A stretch of DNA of 64,000 nt from Sarcophilus harrisii (Eukaryota; Chordata; Mammalia; Dasyuromorphia; Dasyuridae). This document shows positions 56,946-64,000 of this stretch, in pieces; within the stretch, counting starts at the first letter, position 1; every line of letters starts with the position of its first letter. The translations under genes were made by a program, and so were the position numbers. The notes below the pieces were generated by a model. The model was not told the DNA's origin. It worked only from the letters and a program-made list of their open reading frames with translations, and ran no database searches. Location: positions 150,263,141-150,327,140 of the forward strand of contig NC_045428.1 in NCBI RefSeq assembly GCF_902635505.1, written 5' to 3'.

Positions 56946-58600
56946 TTTCTTCCTATTGTTACTATTGGCTTGAGTTCCAAATGAGCTATTTGTATGTAGG
57001 CATTTCTTCTTTGCACAGATTTCCTGTTATATGTTTTAATTGCCTAGTCCTCATTTATCTTAGTGACTTCTTCTTTGAGAACTAACTTTTACGCTAATTT
57101 TAGTGCCAATTCCTATCCTCTATCCATATTCTCAAGCTATTTTTTATCCATACATGTACCCCATACTTCCAATTATATTTTACTGTACACAAAGGTAGAA
57201 TATATATAATGTATGTGTTTCTGTATACATATATATGTATTTTTGCATATAGCATATAATTATAATTATATATAATTTGTTATTGTATAACATATTAGCA
57301 GAACATATATAATTTACATATGCACATGTACATATACACACATGTTTGTATATACACTGTACATATTTGCACATAAACACATATGTATGTATATGTTTGT
57401 ACATACACACATACATACTTTCTTCATTCCCACTCCTAAAACCTAATAAGTTTTATGAATACAGCAGGTTATTGATACATTTTATTGATTGGCTAATATG
57501 TTTATAAATGTGCCCTTTATTCTCAAAATATAATTTGATCTTGCTACTGTGACTTTAGCGCTAACTATAATCACAAATTATTTAGTGAAATATATTTAAT
57601 ATGTCATTTGGTGAATTATATTTAATAATTTAATATTTAAATAGTTTCTATAATTTATTTATATATGTGTATATGATGTAGTTATAATATTTAATATAAT
57701 GATTTAATGCTTAGTTAATATATTAAACATATTTAATGAAATATAATAATGAATATTTAGTTATCCTTAAAATATGGAGATTTTTACATAAAGAGAAAGG
57801 TTTAAAGTATGCAAAATGTTATAACCTTGAGCTAAATAAATTTGAGAGATATTTAGAAATGGCTGCGTTAACCTCATTTTGGGGGGACATGAGGGAGAGT
57901 AAATCTGCAATTTTATTAATATTGGGAACTCCTAAACTTCCTCTATGAATACAGATCAGTGCTTTTTCCATTAGTTATAGTCTTAAACATTTGCCTGTGG
58001 ACCCTGGGAAGTTAGTTCCCTATGGGTCATATAGTATGTAAGATATTAAAAGGCAACTTGAATCTGATTATACCCATGCTTCCAAATTGGCTCTCATATT
58101 AAAATCACTAAAAAAGACCCAATTTTATAGTTTTCAAATACTTTCCTGCTAAAAATAAAATCTTTGATACTTAGCTCAATTGTACAATTTCTTTTTTTTT
58201 TCATCCATATTTATGGGTCATTTTTAATTGCTGACATACCATATTTTGTTTTCATTTGACTTTATTATCAACTCAACAATATATTTTATTTGGCTAAAGA
58301 AGATTCACTTCATAGAGTTTTGTATTAATGCCTTTGAAGAAACAAAATGGAAAGGTAGCAGTTTCTGTGTTCAACAAGCAATACTTCACTCTGAGTCGAC
58401 TAATTATCAGACAACTATAGAATTCAATTTCCTTGCAAGGAAAGAGAAATATAAATTGTCTTAGCTTCTATCTCTTCTACCAGAAGGACAGTCTTTAGGA
58501 ACTAAATGAAAAACAATGTCCATTTCTTTCTTTAAGTAAACATGATTAATAAATGCCCTTATTTAATGAGCATTCTTATGATTTAAAATTAGTTCTAAAT
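56946..58600. other. Intron 2, very AT-rich, simple repeats only
   Basis: 57,180-57,420 is TA/CA/TG low-complexity; 57,580-57,760 is a TTTAATAT-rich stretch. No gene or named element. Confidence 0.5.
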
Positions 58601-58639
58601 CCATCAACTCATAAATCCACAACTTCTAATCTATTTATA

Positions 58640-58936
58640 ATTATATATATACTCATATATATATATATACTCATTTATATATATACATACACATATGTAT
58701 ATGCTTATATAGAGAGATCAATTTTAACAAAATATTGATAAAAATACTTTATTTACTTGTGTTGTCACCTTTTAGTATTATTCTTTCATAAATTTTGTAT
58801 AGACATACACACATATATGTATGTGTATGTGTATATATATACATATATATATATCAACTTTGACAAAATATTAGTAAAAAATGCATTATTTACTTGTGTG
58901 TTCTCTTTTGATGTTTTTCTTTCATAGATTTTATTT
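58640..58936 (+). repeat. Local tandem duplication with interleaved TA/CA microsatellite
   Basis: 58717-58800 and 58853-58936 (period 136 bp) share 'acaaaatatt', 'ttatttacttgtgt', 'ctttcata.attttat' in order. Each is preceded by a TATA/CATA microsatellite (58,640-58,710; 58,801-58,852), so the unit duplicated includes the microsatellite. Confidence 0.75.
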
Positions 58937-59224
58937 CCTTTTGTATTTTTTCCTATTACTCCTCTAAAGTCCTCCTCTGATGTTTCATCAAGGAATGGAA
59001 GCAAATTTTGTTGTTTTGAGATGATATAGGAGATATGCTGAGAACCATCATCTTGCTAGTCACAAATTCATGATTGTTCTACAATATCAATTTTCCACAA
59101 TAATTCAATTTTATTGAACTCCATTTTATATTTTGAGACTATGAATAATGTAATAAACCAGGTTCTATGGTAATAATCATCCTTACATTTTTCTAAAACT
59201 AAACAAAATACTACACAACTGTCT

Positions 59225-59400
59225 TCAAGAGACCAGCTTTTTAGTGGCAGTCCAGGCTCTGTAACCAACTAACTGTGATCTTGTATAAATCACTTCACAA
59301 GAACAAGTTTCATTTTCCTCATTCGAAAACTGATAGTTATCTCATTTATATTAGAGGTTTGCAAAGAATTGCCTAAGAGATATTATTTTCAATGCTATTT
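59225..59400 (+). mobile_element. MIR-type SINE fragment
   Basis: Order 'ctgtgatcttgtataaatca', 'cttcacaagaacaagtttca', 'ttttcctcattcgaaaactg', 'ttagaggtttgcaaagaatt'. Diverged. Confidence 0.5.
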
Positions 59401-59549
59401 CTGTACAGGTTGTGGGCTATGAATTGTTTTTATATTGTAAAGTAAAATTTTATTGCACTAATAGGTAGCTGATTCTTCAAAAACTTGCCTATATGCCAGA
59501 TTTGGCTTTCTTCTATAGGTTGTCAACCCATGAATAAGATAACCTTAAA

Positions 59550-59962
59550 AATTTCTTTTCCTTCATGAGTCCTTTATAGTTGCCTCAAATCATTATGTTG
59601 CTGAGAAAAGTTGAGTTAATCTTAGTTGATCATCACACCATATTGCTGATATTGTATAAAATGTTTTCCTGGCTCTGCTCATCTTACTTTTCATCAATTC
59701 ATATATGTCTCTTCAGGATTTTCTGACATCTGCCTGCTTATCATTTCTTATTAATGAATTTAATTCCATTATATTCATATATCACAGTTTGTTTAGTCAT
59801 TCCCCGATTGATGGTTCTCCTTCAATTTCCAATATTTTGCCACCATAGAAAGGGCTACTATAAATATTTTTACATATGTAGGTTTCTATAATCTCTTTGG
59901 GATATAGACTTAGTAGTGCTATTATCTTATGAAGAGTCTAGATGTGAATCATATACCAAGAA
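59550..59962 (-). mobile_element. LINE-1 3' end, minus strand, 5'-truncated
   Basis: Reverse L1 3' region: 'attatgttgctgagaaaagt', 'atgttttcctggctctgctc', 'tatcacagtttgtttagtca', 'ttccccgattgatggttctc', 'aatctctttgggatatagac'. Collinear with 23.37-23.73 kb in element B. Confidence 0.75.
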
Positions 59963-62149
59963 GCTACGCTACCACTCTGGTCAGAGTAGCCTTACCATTG
60001 ACTGAGGCTATAAAGACTTTTAAAGAAGGATTGCTCCTATATTGATATTATTTTCCAAGGGTTCTGATGACAATCAGATGGTTACATTTTCATTCATTTG
60101 TAAAAAAAAATTGGGAAGAAAGATTCTGGGAAGATTTCAAAGTAGGTCAGTAAATTTCAAGCTCTCAAAAGTTCCCCCATAAACAGAACAAATTTGCTCT
60201 TCAGGGCAAACAGACTGGTGAAACAAAAAGAAGACTTGGGGTAGAACTGGGACAACTCAACAAGATAGGAAGAAAGACTCCAGACTGGGGATAAACCCAT
60301 GTGAAATGCAAACATCTCCAAGTTAGCTCCACAGAAACAGCAAGAAAGAGAGAGAAAGAAAGAAAAAGAAGACAAAACTGTGAAAGATGCTTGTTTTAAT
60401 TTTAACTTTCTCAATGGCATTAGGAATGTCGGGAGGGAGAAAGAAATGTTAGGAGATTCATTAAAGTAATAAGAGATATTGTCATTAATAGCACGTAGGG
60501 AATTTTATTTCATTTTTTAGGCAATCATTTATTGAATATTCTTTCAAATGACATTACTTTTATTTATTAATCTAAAAAACCTGAAAACTTAAATACTTAG
60601 ATTTTATTTTATAGCAATGAGCAAAAATGAGATATAAAAATACTTTTTTGGAGTAGTTATTAAAATGACTTGATACATTCTTCATTCCCTATATGTGTGC
60701 TTATGAAGTATTGATTTATTTCACATCTCAGACACTAACTAGCTCTGTGACCTTTGCCAAATAAATCATTGAACTTCCCCAAGTCTGTTTCCTTATTTAT
60801 ATGTAGGGATTAATAATATTCAGTCTCATAGTATAGTGATTAAAGTACTGTGAAAACCTTAAGGTGAAGACCTCCCTGTTAATAAAATTATTTATAGATG
60901 CATTTGAGTAGTTATACATTAGTTTAATCAAGACCCAAGTAACCATACTTTTCTTTTTTTCCCTTTCTATTTTCACCAATAACCCCCATTTTAAAATACA
61001 GAAAGGTAAATTTTTTAAAAGTTATTTTTAAAACTTTGAAAATATACCAGCCACCTGGGAAATAATCTAAAATGTGTGAACATTTTCTTAGCTATTAACT
61101 TCACATCATCTTTTTATAAAAATAATAATTGCTTAATTTTTTCATAACATTTTGAATTTCTTAGCACTTGTCTGCTAGCTTGTACAAAATGTCTAGAAAA
61201 AGCAATTATGTTTATTTTCACCATGTTTTTGTAAAATAGTCATACCCAAGTCTTATAAATTTTCCCCCAATCATAGCATATATTTTTCTGCATAAATAAA
61301 CCATGTTGTAGATAGATGTTGTAATCCTGTCAAATTTCCCCAGTCAATTTGATGTCTTAGGAAGTCAGTTGCAGGAAGACCTAGAGAAACATAGGACAAT
61401 CTGCCCTTGAACTAAGACTTAAAACCATACCTTCCTCTCTGTCCACACTCATAATTCTTTTTGTAAAATGGGACATCCCTGTTGGAAATTTGGAGCAACA
61501 CTAATTAAAACACCAAAAACAACCAGGCAAAAAAATAAAGTTGTTTTAAAATGTGCTTTCAACTACTGCTATTGAAATGCTGACAATGTCATTTTGGCAA
61601 AATCAGCAACAGACACATATGTATTAAAGAATCAAGCTTGATTCTTTTATATAGAAATATGTCTGGTGTTAGCTTTTGGCATGGTTTCACTTCTTAAGAG
61701 AATAATGACCATTCATTTGATAATATGAAATTGACTAAATTCTATTCTCCCTTTCAAGAACTTGGCTGTGTTCAGTGAACAATGGTCTGTTTGTAACTTT
61801 TTGTAACTCTGTAGTAGCCTGCCATCATGGTATTTTTCCCAGTCAATTCAGGAAATTAGTTGAAGCTTCATTGATCTTATTTCAAAGGACAGATTTTCAT
61901 GTAGTTATTATTAAATAATTGGGAAACCATTTTTTTCAACCAAGAATTATTTAAGCTGCTGCTTTATGAAAGTATCAGCTTTACACTAATTTTTTAAAGA
62001 CTGAAAATAGAAAATAATTCCATGGCTGAACTTTCAGAGGGGGCAATTAAAAATCAATTGTGTCAATAGATATTTATTCTTGAACATGAACGGTCAGATG
62101 CCATCAGAAATATGCTTCCATAGTTTCCCACCCAAATGCAAATATATGT

Positions 62150-62150
<1 letters not shown>
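59963..62150. other. Intron 2, mostly unassigned
   Basis: A MIR-type fragment (plus) probably lies at 60,725-60,870 ('agctctgtgacctttgccaa', 'gtctgtttccttatttat'). Otherwise no repeat family, gene or RNA recognised in 2.2 kb; the stretch 60,900-62,100 looks unusually repeat-free for this intron. Confidence 0.4.

Positions 62151-62151
<1 letters not shown>

Positions 62152-62229
<78 letters not shown>
62152..62229. repeat. Compound (CA)n-(TA)n microsatellite
   Basis: About 14 CA units followed by about 22 TA units. Confidence 0.93.
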
Positions 62230-62231
<2 letters not shown>

Positions 62232-62409
62232 CATTGGTCAAGGGAATTCCTCACTTCAAGTTTATTTTATGATTAATATCATAAATACAGAAAGGAAAAT
62301 AATTTATATGCATGCATGGAAAATGTACATGCCTATATTTTTATACATACACATTGTGTTTGTATGTGCATGCATACATATATACATGTGTAAATACATA
62401 TATACATAT

Positions 62410-62655
62410 AGAACAATAATATTTATGTAGTACTTGTTATGAGTCAACACTCTCGCTAAGCATTTTACAATCATCTCATTTGAGCTTCATAACAACCCTT
62501 GGTGGTAGATGCGATTATTAACCTCATTTTACAGGTGAGGAAACCAAAACAAACAGATCAAGATCACAAAACTAGTAACTACCTGAGACCACATTTGAAT
62601 TCAGGTTTTCCTGACTTGTCTGGGGGCTCTACCCACTGTATTACTTCCCCAAAAG
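62410..62655 (-). mobile_element. MIR-type CORE-SINE, near full length
   Basis: Reverse order: 'aataatatttatgtagtact', 'gctaagcattttacaatcat', 'cattttacaggtgaggaaac', 'gatcacaaaactagtaacta', 'catttgaattcaggttttcc'. Confidence 0.75.
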
Positions 62656-63345
62656 CTCAGGGATGCACATGTGTGTTTGAATGTACAGATGTATAAATGG
62701 AAGACATAGTTGGTCTAGACTTATGTTTTTATCTATATCAATATCTCTGAGTGTGGTGACTCCCTACTCTAATGCAGATAATTAACTTAGTTGTAATTTA
62801 TGCTCTTAGAGAGCTCCCAAAGGAGTAAGAGGTCATAATTTTATTTCTACCTACAGATTAGCTTTGTCCATCTCCAGTATATTCATTTTACTAGCTTTTA
62901 TCAAATAAATTGACCCTATATAACCAGAAATGTTATTTTACAGATTCTATATAAGTACACTTTAATGTTATATTTTAAAAGTATGATCATAATAGAAATA
63001 ACTTCTCTCATAAACCCTTGAAGAGAGTTGCTATATAGGCTTACCTCTTTGTTTGAATCAAATAGAATTGACAATATAATTCTGTAATACCAACCTTTTC
63101 CATTTTATGCTTGGAAAATTTAGAACAATTTTTTCCTTACAGTTTTAGGAATCAAATGCATTTTCAACTTAAACAGAGTCATATGTGTCATGATGTGATT
63201 GTTGGACTCTGCAGAGAAGCAGGGTGGACTGTTAATTTGCAATCTTTCTTTGTATGATCAAAAGTCCATATGTTGCAATACTTGTATCCATCAAAAGTAA
63301 CTTAAATAAAAGTTTCTAAAAATAAAAAAAAATAGTTCTGAATGA
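62656..63345. other. Intron 2, mostly unassigned; possible retro-insert 3' end
   Basis: 63,195-63,335 ends 'aataaaagtttctaaaaata' plus an A run, like the 3' end of a retrotransposed transcript, but I cannot name a source gene or element. Confidence 0.3.
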
Positions 63346-63429
63346 AATAATAGAGAAGAAACACTACATCAAGTACAAGAGCAAACATGGGACTACTGAT
63401 ACATAAAAAAACAAATATTTTAGAAATTT

Positions 63430-63567
63430 TTTTCTTTAATTGACAACTGGTCAAAAAAAATTTAACAGATAGTTCTCAAAAGAAAAAAATGCAACTATAA
63501 AAATTATATAAAAGAATATTTCAAATCACAAATTATAAGAGAAATGCAAATCACATAACTAGTTTTT
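63430..63567 (+). mobile_element. LINE-1 ORF2 fragment, plus strand
   Basis: Forward text 'ttgacaactggtcaaaaaaa', 'acagatagttctcaaaagaa', 'aattataagagaaatgcaaa' matches the ORF2 C-terminal region that encodes DKW..DMNRQFS...IREMQIK. It is cut by a SINE on its right. Confidence 0.55.
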
Positions 63568-63765
63568 TTTTCCCATACGGGGTTTTCTTGGCAAATATAT
63601 TGGAGTGGTTTGCCATTTCCTTAGCTCATTTTACAGATGAAGAAACTGAGATAAACAGGGTAAAGTGACTTGTCCAGGGTGACAAAGCTAGTAGCATTGC
63701 ACTTATGTCCTCCTGATGCCAGGCTCAGTGCTCTATTCTAGTGTGCTACCTAGTTCTTATTTAAT
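63568..63765 (-). mobile_element. MAR1-type marsupial SINE, minus strand
   Basis: Reads 'acggggttttcttggcaaat', 'ggagtggtttgccatttcct', 'attttacagatgaagaaact', 'gtgacttgtccagggtgaca', ending 'gtgtgctacctag'. Inserted in the L1 fragment. Confidence 0.82.
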
Positions 63766-64000
63766 AAGAAAGACTTAATAAATGAATGAAAAAAAGAAAG
63801 AGATGAATGAATGTATAAATATATAAATGAGGATACTAAACTCTAAATTCCACATTTCATAGTCTGTGTTAAGATTAAATGAGATAATATAAGGAGATGC
63901 ACTTTGGAATGAAAAAAAGTAAAATTATATCTCACCTGTTATTATTCATATTAGATCCACTTCTCAAGGTAGTTCCTATGCTACTCTACCACCATTGTTA

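Larger units (their letters stand above)
11198..64000 (+). other. ITGBL1: ITGBL1 intron 2 (open at the right edge)
   Basis: No frame encoding the expected next module (GHGKCDCGKCKC type) was found on the plus strand to the end of the window, so the whole remainder appears to be intron 2, at least 52.8 kb. All elements listed below lie inside it. A small exon missed by eye is possible but unlikely given the distinctive cysteine spacing. Confidence 0.7.

Noticed and set aside
63195-63345. Possible processed pseudogene 3' end with AATAAA and A run
   Set aside because: No coding part, no target duplication and no recognisable source; kept only as a remark.
11198-64000. Search for ITGBL1 exon 3 or further exons
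   Set aside because: No frame with the CxCGxCxC spacing flanked by splice signals was seen on the plus strand.
1-64000. tRNA, snRNA, 5S, Y RNA, 7SK genes and CRISPR arrays
   Set aside because: Only SINE-borne tRNA-like heads and the 18S fragment were found. No regularly spaced repeats with unique spacers exist.

Overview
This is a vertebrate nuclear window, almost certainly from a marsupial. The organism call rests on the repeats: tRNA-derived SINEs of the MAR1/WSINE type, a LINE-1 family whose 3' end matches the common marsupial L1 3' end, and LINE-1 copies lacking most of ORF2 (half-L1 style). No bacterial, plasmid or CRISPR feature is present. GC content is low and nearly all of the DNA is non-coding.

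The only host gene I can support is the 5' end of ITGBL1 (integrin subunit beta like 1), on the + strand. Exon 1 (start codon at 9626, signal peptide) and exon 2 (first integrin-type EGF cysteine module) are joined by a 1,256-bp intron with consensus GT and AG borders, in a phase that rebuilds an Arg codon. Everything from 11198 to the right edge is intron 2; I found no exon 3. The start region is not a CpG island.

Layout: 1-2199 is the truncated end of a betaretrovirus-like (ERV2) fossil on the - strand, with LTR and lysine-type primer site. 2.2-9.3 kb is intergenic DNA with old SINE/LINE pieces. 9.3-11.2 kb holds the ITGBL1 promoter/5'UTR, exon 1, intron 1 and exon 2. A 5'-truncated L1 with a 13-bp target duplication lies at 11.75-12.23 kb. 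Three - strand L1 elements that keep 5'UTR, ORF1 and 3' end but lack most of ORF2 lie at 14.7-17.8, 23.0-26.4 and 39.9-43.2 kb. A gammaretrovirus-like (ERV1) fossil with two LTRs and 4-bp target duplications occupies 30.2-36.2 kb. A 94-bp piece of 18S rRNA sits beside an LTR-like block at 38.76-38.85 kb. From 44 kb to the end are further SINE, L1, L2 and MIR pieces, several local duplications and microsatellites.

I see no new gene system. The features most worth a second look are the 18S rRNA fragment, an oversized SINE at 49.4-49.9 kb that contains a second copy of sequence from 1 kb upstream plus a perfect 21-bp hairpin, a long inverted duplication at 27.06/28.28 kb, the shared architecture of the three ORF2-poor L1s, and a long open frame running into the 3' LTR of the ERV1 fossil. 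Family names and identities were judged by eye and from memory of consensus sequences; edges of old repeats are approximate.
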